Below are positions 37,451-48,799 of a stretch of DNA of 64,000 nt, piece after piece; the first letter of the stretch is position 1, and every line of letters begins with the position of its first letter. The notes under the pieces are model-generated. The model did not search any database and had not been told where the DNA came from. It saw only the letters and a program-made list of their open reading frames with translations. The DNA is from Eunapius fragilis (lineage: Eukaryota; Porifera; Demospongiae; Spongillida; Spongillidae), in contig OY811971.1 in the NCBI GenBank assembly GCA_963681505.1, positions 9,047,991 to 9,111,990 on the forward strand, given 5' to 3'. Both the position numbers and the translations under genes were made by a program.

Positions 37451-39748
37451 TTTCTTATAATGAAATAATAACATCGCAAGGTTCAAGTATGCACTTCGTA
37501 AGGTTCAAATATGCACATACAATTATAAATTATTATAATTAGAAAATAATAATAATCAGATTACAAAGTACAATAGCTATTGCAGCTGTGTGTTTATATA
37601 ACAACCCTTTGAAGTGGTTGTTCCTTATTCGGTAACTTTCCCATACATTGAGGTATGTTTGCCGAAAAGTGGGTTGTCGGTACCAGAATTCATACAACAC
37701 ATCTCCGTTATATTCTCTATCCAACAGTGTTTACATTATCACTCTAGCATGCATCGTTTGTCTGCATCAGTCAAAGGAAGTTGGTTGTTCCTTAATAGGT
37801 TCCTTTGCTCTATATGGTGAATAAAAACCTTGAGTTATCATATGGCAAGTGACCTCTTTTTTGTAAAGAAAACATTAAACAAGTTTCATATTTAACCCTT
37901 TCATCACCCTGAAATAGGCATAGTTCAGTTGTGCTAAGGAGCTTCAATATTTGATGTCTGATATACCAGCATCTGCACTGTGGTGGCAAAGATGTGAGCT
38001 CTCCAGTTGCAATTTTTGGTAAAAAAACAATTATTCAGGAAGATATACTTCGTAAACCATTAAAGTTATTAATAGGCATAATTAACATCTTTTTAAAGCA
38101 AACAAACGTGAGAAGTTGCATCAAGACCTGAAGATGTGAGAGCCAAAAGTGATTGACATAATGGATTGACCCAAAGGTGTATGGGGAATACATGTAGCCT
38201 CTCCCGATGGGCAAGCTTACAGCATTCCCACCTATAGTGGGCGTGGACCCCTCCCACACCTTGTGCCCCAAATCCTGAATATGCCACTGTTTCATCACCT
38301 CCCATACATGCTAAATGTGACCATCCCCTTCAATATGTGCTTAGAGTGTGTGCGCACACAAAGGTCTTTTCATCCCTCAATGGTACCATTACACATGGTA
38401 CCTTTCTGAAAAGTGATATGTGCAGTCCCAGGCAGCAATTCATGTTTTTGTGATGTGCAGGCAAGACTTCTCTATAACGGAAGCCTTTCATGTACATGTA
38501 CTTGTCACTGTGAATATTACTGCTACCTTACCAGAATAGATGTGGTAAGTCTGGGGCACTGTGCTACAGTCCCTGAGAATAGCTATTGCATTCAAACTCA
38601 ACTGCACCCATGGCTTCATATGCATCATATTGTTTCAAAGAAATGGCCCACACAGACAGGACCACACAAGCATGTAGTGCAGGCTATGGGATACAAACAT
38701 GTAATGTAGGCTAGCATCAACTAGTTATCTAGTTTTAGACTATGAGACATGATCATGTACATAGTGAAAGGCATGAGGTTATGAGACATAAGCAGGCATG
38801 AGATAGGACGTGTCTGTATGTGAAGGTGTGATATGCATTTGAAAAAAATAACGCTAAAATGTGAGTGGCTAATACACCTTTGTGTGCAGAGCATAACGCA
38901 AAATAGAAGGGTTGCTTTTCGGCTTTAACCTGACCACACCACCTCCCCCCCTGTGAACACATAGTGAATGGCATGCATATGGTCACATCAACATGTAGTA
39001 GAGGCAATGAGACACAAGTATGTACAATGTAGCAGTGACAGATTCAGGATTTGGGAGGTGGGAGGGGGGGGGGGAGGCACAAGGTGTGGGAGGTGTCCAT
39101 GCCCACTGCAGCTTGGAACACTGTAAGCTCGCCAATCAGGTGAGGCCCTGCCCCATACGCCTTTGCAATTGTGGTGTTTCAGCATTAAAAATCTCATAGC
39201 AAATTGCAATGGATACTATTTATTTTAAGGGGAGGGAGCTAGGGCTCCCCCCCCCCCCCCCCCCCCAGGTCTGCTACTGTGTAGTGGGGACTAGGAGACC
39301 TGGGCATTTAGGGGAAGAACAGGACCCATCTACGTTGGTACCACATTTGAACCGTTGTGTTTAACTTAATGTATTGTTTAACATCAATGCTGTTATTGCA
39401 GTTACAACTATGGTACACACTAATGAGTACAGAATAATCAAGGTTTGCTAAAAATATGAATCACATTCGGCATGGCATATTCTAAACTAGACCTCTTTGC
39501 ATCCAACATTGCTTTTTACATGATGGCTTTCTTCATGAACAATCTGCAAATTTACATCTTGTTTTGGCTTCTGGTCCGTCCACCAACTGTCCACAACAGT
39601 TTGCTGAACTTGAAACACCTTACTACACATTTTTCATTTACAGTTCACACACCTAGACATGTGCCTTTTTAATTTTTGTGATAAAGTGGGAACTGAAAAT
39701 GCTCCATTATCATAGCATAAGCTGCATATTTTATGACCACGCATCAGT
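37451..39748. other. Non-genic stretch with inverted MITE-like copies and a C run
   Basis: No gene recognised. Two related segments lie inverted to each other, 38212-38292 and 39033-39130; both have ccaaatcctgaat and cctcccacaccttgtgcc on one strand or the other and end in an actg/cagt word, like ends of short nonautonomous elements. A run of 20 C stands at 39247-39266 and a G run at 39065-39074. Confidence 0.5.
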
Positions 39749-41869
39749 GCATGATCTATTAAACAATGTGGGTCTTTTAAAACAAACTTTGATTTTATGC
39801 AGCTTAACCTTTGTGATGCAAAACAGATGGCTATTAAGGTACCAAATATTATCAAGCATCCTCCAAAGTCTTTGATCATTAAAAAAAAAGGAAAGGTAAG
39901 TTTTGTTCAAGGGTGTAGGTGCTGCATTCTTTCTCGTGGCTTTGTACTACTCTGTTCCCATTCTACGTGATATTCTAAGTAATGAATACTTTAACCATTA
40001 CTGCCTTCTGGTCATTAGTCACATTCTGCTAAGTGTGGCAATATAACAGAAGACATGCTATTCCTAGCAGAAGAATCTTTGCACAAGTTCTATTTGTAGC
40101 CCAAACCTTTACAGTGAGTCATTTTTTATGAATCAAATTACAAATTTTATTGTTCTACATTTAAATAGGTGTCAAATTGACTTCAATGAATGTACACCTC
40201 TTAAGCCATTAGGTGCTTTATACAAAAGCTTGGGGTCCAATATGGACCATGTCATCGTTTCCATTAGAATCTATGACCTTTGTTGTAAGGAAACACTTTC
40301 ATGGAACAAGAGAAGTAGCAACATAGAGGTATTCATGCTATTATCTGCAACTTCTTTGGTGATACGGATTGCACAGAACTTCTGCAGGCTTCAACGATTA
40401 TTGGTACACAATTATAATCCAGTTTTAAGTGATGATGGAAGGTAGCCATGAGGGTCACATATAATGCGCGCATATGCTTTTCACATGCAGCAGGCACATG
40501 AAGACATTAATATGCCTTAGGAGCTGAAATAAACTTATCAAACGAGTAGCCTACTGATTTGCAAACATTCGTGCTTAATTTTATGGAAACAGATTATGGA
40601 AACATTACATCATGCAAAGCTTTTACCAGAGCTTGCATTAATGGTTGCATCTTCTATCATTCAACTTCATATGGAAGAGTCACAAAGCAAAACAGCCACA
40701 GTTATATTCCATGATGACTCAAGGGATACGTATTTATCTGGGAAAGTGAAATATTTTGTGTTGTCACAAATGCTACTCCAAAGATTATCGATATGTGCAA
40801 TTATAGAAGAGTTTGATGAGATCCCAACAACCATACAGTATGTCCACCCACTGCAATGGAAATTCATAGTAAAAAGATGATATTCTGTACTGTTATGACA
40901 AAACATGTGTAGAAAGAGATTCATCAAAGCAGAGCAGTTGGTATCATTATGCATACAAATAAAGATGACTAATGATTAGTAGTCTGTCATAGTGAAACTT
41001 CCCAATAGAATGGATTTTTAAATTAGCATGGATTTTCAGTATAATGTGAACATGTAGGTTGTAAAATGATTTTTTAATTTTAAAAAACACTTTGTATTAT
41101 GCTGAACTGAGATTGATCAAAATAAAGTTATTACACATTCATCTTATGTATGAACATGTCACAATACCTACACTAGACACGTGTCTGGGAGGAAGCAGGT
41201 CTTCTTACCACCACCACCAAGTTTATTGTGATCTGGCCCTAGCAGTACATGAGGGCAGAGTCTCAGTATTTATCGTTATTGTACTTAGTAATCTGATTAT
41301 AGTTATTGTTTTTTCTTATTATTTTGGCGATTAATACACTAGACAGTATTGTTTATATTATTTGCTGTGGGTTTTATTTGCTATGAACTTTGTCCGAGCA
41401 CCATAAGAACACTGGGCATGAGGGCCACATACCAAAGGTGTCCCATACTGTATTCCAAGCATGGAATGTGACCCCCAGCTTCAGGGACATGGGTGGGTTG
41501 GATGTGTATGACATGTGTGTGTTCATATGGATGTGTTTGTGTCACACAATACATATCACATGATAACATGTAGAGATAATGAATTTCATATTCATGGCCT
41601 TGAGAACTTCCTTAATACATTGATACATGCATTGCCAATGTTACCATTAACCCTTTAGTAGAGCACACTGGTCACCCCTAGTCCATAGGTGTACATTGCT
41701 CTCATCACACACACCTGGACATGTAGTGTTAACAATAATTCATCCTCTAAATACACAAACAGTCAATTCAGTGGTGCATGATCTGTTGTAAAGTTTGTTG
41801 TTAATTCTGACACCTGTCACACTACCCATGACACCACCCACCAAAGGTCACTTGACTTGAGTGACCCCC

Positions 41870-42480
41870 CATTAGGAGGAAAGGTCTCGCTGCATGAAAA
41901 GGTTAGAGAACTAGCCGTACTTGGAACGTCGTGGGAAATTACACACCTGTGTGCTTAAAAATGAATTGTCACTCACCAAGGTCACTTGACTCGAGTTGAC
42001 CCCTACAAGGAGGAAAGATCTCACTGCTTGAAAACCTTTTTAAGCATGAGATCTTTGGTATGTGGCCCTCATGCCCAGTGTTCATATGGCTGCTCGGACA
42101 AAGTTCATAGCAAATAAAACCCACAGTTCTCTAACCTTTTCACGCAGTGAGATCTTTCCTCCTTATGGGGTTCATCTCGAGTCAAGTACCTTGGTGGGTG
42201 GGTGAGTGACAATTCATTTTTAAGCACACAGGTGTGTTATTTCCCACGACATTCCAAGAACGACTAGTTCTCTAACCTTTTCACGCAGTGAGACCTTTCC
42301 TCCTCATGGGGTCAACTCGAGTCACGTGATCTTGGTGGGTGTCGCATCGATGGGTGAGTGTGACAATGACAATTCATTTTTATGCACACAGGTGTGTAAT
42401 TTCCACGATGTTCCAAGTACGACTAGTTCTCTAACCTTTTCAAGCAGCGAGACCTTTCCTCGTAATGGGGAGTCAGTCAA
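41870..42480. repeat. Tandem units of about 145 bp at the centre of the second inverted repeat
   Basis: Units with ctctaaccttttcacgcagt, gagatctttcctcc, actcgagtcaag and acaattcatttttaagcaca recur at about 42125, 42270 and 42430 on the plus strand and in reverse at about 41880-42040. Between the two orientations, 42050-42122 is a partial copy of 43080-43155. The arrangement looks like repeated local rearrangement at the fold point. Confidence 0.75.
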
Positions 42481-42676
42481 ATCAAGTGACCTTTGGTGGG
42501 TGTGGTCATGGATAGTGACAGGTGTCAGAATTAACAACGAACTTTACAACAGATCATGCACCACTGAATGTTTGTGTATTCTGAGGATGAATTATTGTTA
42601 ATAATGGCATCATGTGAATCTATATCTTAATACCGTTCAAAACATTTACTATGTAGCAGTCAGTTCCCTGATACTT

Positions 42677-42680
<4 letters not shown>

Positions 42681-42729
<49 letters not shown>

Positions 42730-42739
42730 TGTGTGTGTT
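42681..42739 (+). repeat. GT microsatellite
   Basis: About 48 bp of uninterrupted gt dinucleotides followed by gagtgtgtgtgt. It lies in the right arm of the second inverted repeat and is absent from the left arm. The open frame of alternating Cys and Val across it is a by-product. Confidence 0.98.
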
Positions 42740-44766
42740 TGCTGTGTTGCTGCAGGGTGTGTATTCTGCATGTATATGAAACTACACTGTACATGTCCAG
42801 GTGTGTGTGATGAGAGCAATGTACACCTATGGACTAGGGGTGACCAGTGTGCTCTACTAAAGGGTTAATGGTAACATGGGCAATACATGTATGAACGTAT
42901 TAAGGAAGTTCTCAAGGCCATGAATATACAATTCATTCTTCTCTACATGTTATCATGTGATATGTATTGTGGGACACAAACACATCCATATAAACACACA
43001 CACACCTCATACACATCCAACCCACCCATGTCACTGATGCTTGGGGTCACATTCCATGCTTGGAATACAATATGGACACCTTTGGTATGTGGCCCTCATG
43101 CCCAGTGTTCGTATGGCTGCTCGGACAAAGTTCTTAGCAAATAAAACCCACAGCAAATAATATAAGTATTGTGACATGTTCATACATACGATGAATGTGT
43201 AATAACTTTATTTTGATCAATCTCAGTTCAGCATAATACAAAATGTTCTTTAAAAGTAAAATAACAATCAAAATCACCACAATCAATTTACAACCTACAT
43301 GTTCACATTATACTGAACATCCATGCTTTTTAATCCATTCTATTGGGAAATTTCACTATAACAGACTCATCATAAGTCATGTTTATTTGTATGCATAATG
43401 ATACCAACTGATCTGGAATTTCTATTGCAGTGGGTGGACATGTGGATGTTGGGATGTTATCAAACTCTTCTATTGGGAGTAGCATTTGTGCTTGAGCATG
43501 ATAACACAATATATCTCACTTTCCCAGATAAATATCTATCCCTTGAGTCATCATGGAATATAACTGTGACTGTTTTGCTTTGTGACTCTTCCATATGAAG
43601 TGGAATGATAGAAGATGGAACCATTAATGCAAGATCTGGAAAAAGCTTTGCATGATGTAATGTTTCGTTTCTATAAAATGAATTTCAGCTCCTATAACAT
43701 ATGTCTTCATGTGCCTGCTGCATGTGAAAAGCATATGATGAAACAATGCATGCATTATGTGACCCTCATGGCTACCTGGAGGAAACTGGGGAGGTATACG
43801 GAATTGTGGGCATTTACGTTGAAGTGGTGGTGGTCCTGGATGTGGACATGCCTCCATCATCACATAAAACTGGATTATAATTGTGTACCAATAATCTTGG
43901 TAATAGTTGAAGCCTGGAGAAGCTCTGTGCAATCTGTATCATCAGAGAAGTAGCAATGATAATAGCATGAATACCTCTATGTTATACCTGCACTGCTACT
44001 TCTCTTGTTCCATGAAAGTGTTTCTTTAGCAAAGTTCATAGATTCTAATGGAAAACATGACATGGTTATTTTGGACCCCAAGATTTTGTAAAATGGCTTA
44101 AAAGGTGTACATTCATTGAGGTCAATTTGACACTTATTTAAATGTAGAACAGTAAAATTCGTACTTTGAATAATAAAAATGACTCACTGTAAAGGTTTGG
44201 GTAAGTACTGCAAATAGAACTTGTGCAAAGATTCTTCTGCTAGGAATAGCATGTCTTCTGTTGTATTGCCACACTTAGCAGAATGTGATGACTAATGACC
44301 AGAAGGCAGTAATGGTTGAAGTATTCATCACTTAGAATATCACGTACAATGCGAACAGCCACAAGAAATATTCTATAGCTGAATACAGCACCAACACCCT
44401 TGAACACAAAACTTACCTTTTCATTCTAAAAAAATGATCAAAGACAAAGGTTAAGCTGCATAATAAAATCAGAGTTTGTTTAAAGACCCACATTGTTTAA
44501 TAGATCATGCACACCAGGGGCGGATTGACCCCCTTGGCCCCAAGTAATGAAAATTAATTTACATGTGTGATTAATTAAATCAATTTTCTTACCGTGAAAT
44601 GAAGCGATCGAAAGGGCCAAGCTGTTCTACAGGATGTAAGCGCGTCAATTCAATGGATCTCATTTCCAATTTCTCAGGAAACAGGTAGATAAATTTCTGT
44701 CTGCTAAGCATATAATATTAAATGCTCGATATACATGTGTATTTGGATCAGCTGTTGGTCACGGTG

Positions 44767-45145
44767 AGGCTTCGGGTGCCATGCGTTAATTACTGAGCAG
44801 CAGGAACCACAGCAATGTGAAGAGCAAGGCACAATTGTCCCTGTGGATTTGCGTCATTTGCCCAATGAAGAAGACTCATGCCCAAGTCAGTGTCTTATAC
44901 GAAAGCAGAGATATACTATCTCTGACGAAAGGGATCTTATCATTACTTCTTTTTTGGAAGTACCCGACGGGGCGGTTCATCCAGCAGATGCCACTGGTGA
45001 TCCTGTTGAGGCTTCGTGTGCACATAATGGCGTTGTGTTAATTATTGAGCAGCAGGAACCACAGCAGTGTGAAGAGCAAGACACCAATTCAATCGATCAA
45101 ATACACCTGCAGTTAATGCTAGCCAGTATTACTGACGAACATTAA
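44767..45145 (+). pseudogene. Unidentified acidic frame with an internal direct repeat
   Basis: An approximately 100-codon frame (44843-45145) starts MDLRHLPNEEDSCPSQC. It is rich in E, Q and D and ends at TAA just before the hAT remnant. Segments 44767-44836 and 45009-45086 are related direct copies sharing attgagcagcaggaaccaca-type words. Position and orientation suggest that it is the upstream part of the decayed hAT gene that follows, but no domain is recognised. Confidence 0.4.
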
Positions 45146-45150
45146 CTATT

Positions 45151-45770
45151 CCAATGATGGACCATTTAATTACTGAGCTCGACAATTGTTTTGAAGAAGC
45201 AGCAGCAGGCATTGTTGGAGAGTTAGCTCATATTCTGCCTTCTCAATTCTGTTCAGCTTAATCCAAAGCATTTCAAAGAGATTTTACAGCTATATAAGAA
45301 TGACCTTCCATCAGCTAAGGCATTACATTGTGCTGGTTTTATGACGAACGAAACGGAAAAGTTAAACTGTCACAGCAAAACAGCTTGATACGCCTTCAAA
45401 AGCTCTAAGTTTTGTTGACAAGGATTACTTTCCGCACATTTATGTAATCCTTGTCATATCGGCTACTCTGCCAGTAACTAGTTGTGAGCGTGAAAGGTCA
45501 ATTAGCGTGCTAAAATTCACAGCAAAAAAAAAAAGACGCAATACATATTTTGATTCCACAAGTGATCAGTTTTTTAATAACTGTATTAAAACTCGTATCA
45601 TTTTGGTACAGATATGAAAAAAAAAAACAGATCATTTGTGAAATCAAAATACGATTTGCGCATTTTTTTGCTGTGAAAATTGCTGAAGACATCATTTCGA
45701 AGCACTATGGGTAATGATAGATTAAATGGTTTGGCAGTGATGCTGATTCATAGAGATGTCAGATGTGGTG
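45151..45770 (+). pseudogene. hAT transposase C-terminal remnant (dimerisation region)
   Basis: Frames on the plus strand match the end of a hAT-type transposase of the kind with a C-terminal dimerisation domain. MMDHLITELDNCFEE begins at 45153. A shifted frame has LYKNDLPSAKALH near 45290-45330. FPHIYVILVISATLPVTSC follows at about 45430-45486, then ERERSISVLK. After a 158-bp insertion (45518-45675) the frame resumes as LLKTSFRSTMGNDRLNGLA. The family signature (PVTxCExERSxSxLK then LRSTM, RLNGLAL) is clear. Frame breaks and the insertion make it non-functional. The N-terminal zinc finger and the catalytic part are not seen. Confidence 0.85.
45518..45675. mobile_element. 158-bp MITE with 6-bp target duplication
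   Basis: The ends are cacagcaaaaaaa and its complement; outside them aaaatt is duplicated (45512-45517 and 45676-45681). Inner arms also pair over much of the length (tttgattccacaagtgatca near 45551 with its imperfect complement near 45630). Removing the element and one aaaatt brings the interrupted hAT reading frame back into phase, which supports the boundaries. The superfamily is not identified. Confidence 0.88.
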
Positions 45771-46251
45771 GTTGAAGAGTTTTCTGGTTGTTACCCACGC
45801 AGGATGCAGGCTTTTGTTAATTAACCCGTTTTCAGAGTAGCTAGCACAATGGTTATACTGATGTCGTCAATATTTTGGAACAGTATCATTGTGAGAAGTG
45901 CTTAAATTTTCATGCCAAATAAATGGAAAACTAAAAAAAGCGGCTGGGGCGGGTGGGGGCACACCCCCTCGCATACCCTCCCATTTCATGAATTTAATCT
46001 TAGACCCCCCCTTCCGGAATTCCTGGATCTGCCCCTGCCCCACATCAGATGCTTTGTCATATATACTGTACTTTTTTCGTTTATTGCTCATTGAGACCAT
46101 CAGGTTAGCAGTAACTTAATCACCCCTCCAACACCATGAAGTGTGCCAAATACAGTAAGAGGTCAAATGGTTCGTACATTGAAATATTGGCACTCCTTTT
46201 ATTTCTAATACCTATTGCGATGATTTAATACATCATGTATTTTCATGGTGA

Positions 46252-46293
46252 TGTACAGAACTTCCTGGGCTATGCCCAGGAAGATCTGTACAT
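46252..46293. repeat. 19-bp stem, 3-nt loop hairpin
   Basis: tgtacagaacttcctgggc, then tat, then gcccaggaagatctgtaca. The two arms are complementary with one mismatch. The loop is too short for a typical microRNA precursor; it could be a binding site or a very small foldback. Confidence 0.85.
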
Positions 46294-46421
46294 GTGAGTA
46301 AGGGAATATCTTTAAGTTGTATTCGAATGCATTGGTTGTTGATACAGAGTATAAAGGAAGAGTATTTTCAGGAATAGTTGATTGCACGACTGGGCATCCG
46401 TTTTTCGTAGTAGGAGGTGTA

Positions 46422-47425
46422 CAGGGTTGCCGAAGGCCGGCTGACCTTTCAGGCCGGACTTTCTGGCCTGACCTTCAGGCCGGAACCCGGCCTGAAAGGC
46501 CACTTATTAAAGATGTAATTAGATTATTAAATATAATAAACTTGAATAATATTATCACAAGATTATACTGTGAATTAATCAGTCACACGATATGCCGCAT
46601 ACATCAGTAAGTTGCACAGATGAACCAGACCGCCGAGACCGGTCCAGACATAACTAATCTAACTGTTCAGCACCCATGCATTGTGCTTAAGCATTATGCA
46701 CGCCTCCAGTCGCTGAGGAAGAAGATTCCATCTTTGACTTGGCTCTAGAAAATACCCGCTCAGATGGTGCAGATGAGGCAGGAATTGCCAAGAACTTTCA
46801 TGCAAGCTTTGGAAAACGCTAGTCGTGCAATTTCCACCATGAAAGCGGATCTATACATAGATATTAGTATCTATGATCTATAGGAGAAGTAGCATTCACT
46901 TGTCGTGTTTCGGGAACTGAAAGCCAAGCATCAAACTCATCCTTAACTCCTCTACGTAGGTCGTTCGACAAAGGGCTTGTGGCAGTGGTTGCACCAAGCT
47001 TTGTCAGCAAACCCTTCATATCTTCTCTTTTCACGACATTTGTACAATTTGAAATGTGCCCACACCACGGAGGGTTGTTTGCATCGTTGTGCGTACCTGA
47101 TAAGCTCATCAGTGTTATAAACCCAGCGGTCTGGGTTTATAGGAGACACAAGCTTATGGGATATATCTGCTACAGAGGAGCCACCACAATCACCTGAAGC
47201 TGTATTCATAGAGTGCTAGTGATGGCCAGCTGGCGGTTAACGAATGAATAAACGTCACGCGCGTCACGTGTACTAGTCTCATATGATTGTAAATTAATAT
47301 TTAATAATTTTAACATGAAATTTAATAATTGAATCTTTCGGGTCGACCTTTCAGGCCACGGGCCGGAGCCCTGGCCTGACCTTCAGGTCACAGGCCGGAC
47401 CCTGGCCTGACTTTCGGCAACCCTG
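46422..47425. mobile_element. hAT element, 1004 bp, with 8-bp target duplication
   Basis: It begins cagggttgccgaa and ends ttcggcaaccctg, 13-bp perfect inverted ends. The 8-bp duplication gaggtgta flanks it (46414-46421 and 47426-47433). Just inside both ends are clusters of ggcctga/aggccgg words, which form dyads and are typical of subterminal transposase binding repeats. The interior retains a BED-type zinc-finger fragment on the minus strand but no catalytic domain, so it is nonautonomous. Without it, the flanking bases at 46317-46421 would read on into 47434-47460 in one frame. Confidence 0.93.
46952..47209 (-). pseudogene. BED-type zinc finger fragment inside the hAT element
   Basis: The minus-strand frame contains SVVWAHFKLYKC and then AWCNHCHKPFVE, with Cys-x2-Cys, which is the first half of a BED zinc finger as found at the start of hAT transposases. 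The second half with the His residues lies in another frame or is lost, and the frame ends soon after. An overlapping shifted frame (47109-46864) continues with a possible downstream part (LGATTATSPLSNDLRRGV). Confidence 0.6.
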
Positions 47426-47433
47426 GAGGTGTA

Positions 47434-48143
47434 CATGCACGAATTTACCATCCGCGCACTTGTTAATTGAGTGACTGGCTATCCTCCCCCTTTGGATTTT
47501 TTTTTATTTATTAGCTACGTCAAAACAAGGTACGTGTCTGGATTCTTTATTGCGTGTAGATTTCGGCAACGTTTAAAGTTTTTTTGTACGACGTACAGAA
47601 GAAGAGATACAATTATCTTCGCGCGTAGCTTCCAGTTTCGAACTTGCGGGTGTTACGGCAACTTGTAGTCCTTTTTTTAAGTAAATCGGATAGTGGTCGC
47701 GTTTCTACACAGCAACGCATATGTTTTACATAGTTTGCTCGTTAGTAACAGCGCGATTTGATTAAAACAGCTTTTTTAACACGTATTAGAACTTGTGGGT
47801 ATAACGTAGTCACGTTTGTATTTAAAAATGATACAATACCACTGCCAGATAGAGCATAGATTTTTACACAGCAACATCTGATTTTCTATCGTGGTGCTAC
47901 TATGGGAAATTTTATATAAATTTTCAAAGTGTTACCGGTTTTCCGCATCATTAATTTCTGCATATATTAATATCAACGATTTCTGTAAGTCAGAGATTTC
48001 TGATACACATGCATCCAATTACTTGTAAAATATCCTTATTTGTTCATATTTCTCCCACTGAGATCTTTCTACTAATACACATAGCCCACACCTGGCCTGT
48101 CCAGAGTTACATGTTCGGATTTAAACAATTGGAAGCATAGATA
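47434..48143. other. Stretch without recognised gene
   Basis: AT-rich sequence with T and TTT-rich words, a 65-codon frame at 47471-47668 lacking any motif, and no repeats matching other parts of the window that I could see. Confidence 0.4.
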
Positions 48144-48323
48144 TTATATATCTATGTTGGAAGCCACTGGAGATGGCGATTGGTAGCTGTCCTCCACTAC
48201 AATCGCGTCAACAGCTTCAATGAAATTCTGTACCGCTAAGGAAAACACACCACTTATTTCAAATAATGAGTTGCATGCAAACTAAGTTTACTCACCGTCG
48301 TCTAGGATATCTTCACAAGCCAT
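48144..48323 (-). CDS. Two-exon 39-residue frame, possible small protein or first exons
   Basis: On the minus strand an ATG at 48323 opens a 28-bp exon (MACEDILDD) ending at a consensus donor, gtgagt. A 60-bp intron ends at ttccttag, and the second exon (48235-48144) continues in phase with VQNFIEAVDAIVVEDSYQS and ends at TAA. The total is 120 bp, an exact multiple of three. The peptide is acidic with no known domain. Small size leaves a chance origin possible; it could also be the start of a longer transcript spliced elsewhere. Confidence 0.4.
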
Positions 48324-48517
48324 CGTTCAGAATTCTAAATTGTGCCCGAATGTGCGGAGTGTAGGTGTTAACTAGTGTTGATTGGGCTTGTTTCCAATCC
48401 CTCTAACTATAATATCTATGATCATACATACTCATGCATGATATTTTCATCAATTTACAACTTAGAGTACAATTACATACACTTTGCAACATTACATCTT
48501 GAACAGTACCACTCACC

Positions 48518-48775
48518 CTAGGGAGGGAATAGCAGCCCCACACATGAAAAATTGTACCATTGTATGGTACATGTCGGTTTATCACATAACACCATTTCAC
48601 CATGTTCGATGTTTTGGCAAAAACAGAATTTATCATCACTATGGTGAAGAACACTCTCTTCTAAACATATTGGCAAATAGTGTATCGCATAAAACTCTGA
48701 CAGCTTTGGGGAAAGCTTTTCCCAAACGTTTGTCTCTATATATACGTTGAATAACAATCCTTTTGTTGTCCACAC
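48518..48775 (-). pseudogene. PHD-finger fragment of a transposon-associated gene
   Basis: The minus-strand frame has LSEFYAIHYLPICLEE followed by FCFCQNIEHGEMVLCDK, then CTIQWYNFSCVGL. This is the start of an ING-like PHD finger with spacing C-x-C, C, C and W..C. At the position before FSC, where such fingers have His (usually WFH or WYH), there is Asn. The preceding region resembles the stretch before PHD fingers in marine-invertebrate YqaJ-exonuclease plus PHD genes; that comparison is from memory. The frame stops at the end of the finger, and the remainder is in another frame (48654-48403). Probably non-functional. Confidence 0.6.
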
Positions 48776-48799
48776 AACAAAATCACAGAATTGTTTATC

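Larger units (their letters stand above)
39749..44511. repeat. Second, diverged inverted repeat (about 4.8 kb)
   Basis: The left arm (39749 to about 41890) and right arm (about 42470 to 44511) are inverted copies. Examples: gcatgatctattaaacaatg at 39749 against 44511, 40660-40880 against 43420-43600, 41380-41560 against 42950-43140, 41690-41830 against 42505-42600. Identity is visibly lower than in the giant palindrome, and indels are present: about 55 bp at 39815-39870 are missing on the right, and a GT run is on the right only. The middle holds short tandem units. It may be a long-TIR transposon or an inverted duplication; no transposase is recognised. Confidence 0.85.

Noticed and set aside
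40596..40954. Overlapping 94-95-codon frames in the left arm of the second inverted repeat
   Set aside because: The frame is not preserved in the right arm (43398-43598 keeps only part), and no domain is recognised.
42614..42868. Frame of alternating Cys and Val
   Set aside because: It is the translation of a GT microsatellite.
44512..44560. caccaggggcggattgaccc as the start of a full hAT element
   Set aside because: It resembles hAT-type ends, but no opposite end or duplication was found.
45867..46100. 77-codon minus-strand frame with a GQIQEFRKGGS-like stretch
   Set aside because: It is the translated end of a common C-rich short interspersed element (cctggatctgcccctg at 46023-46038), not a gene.
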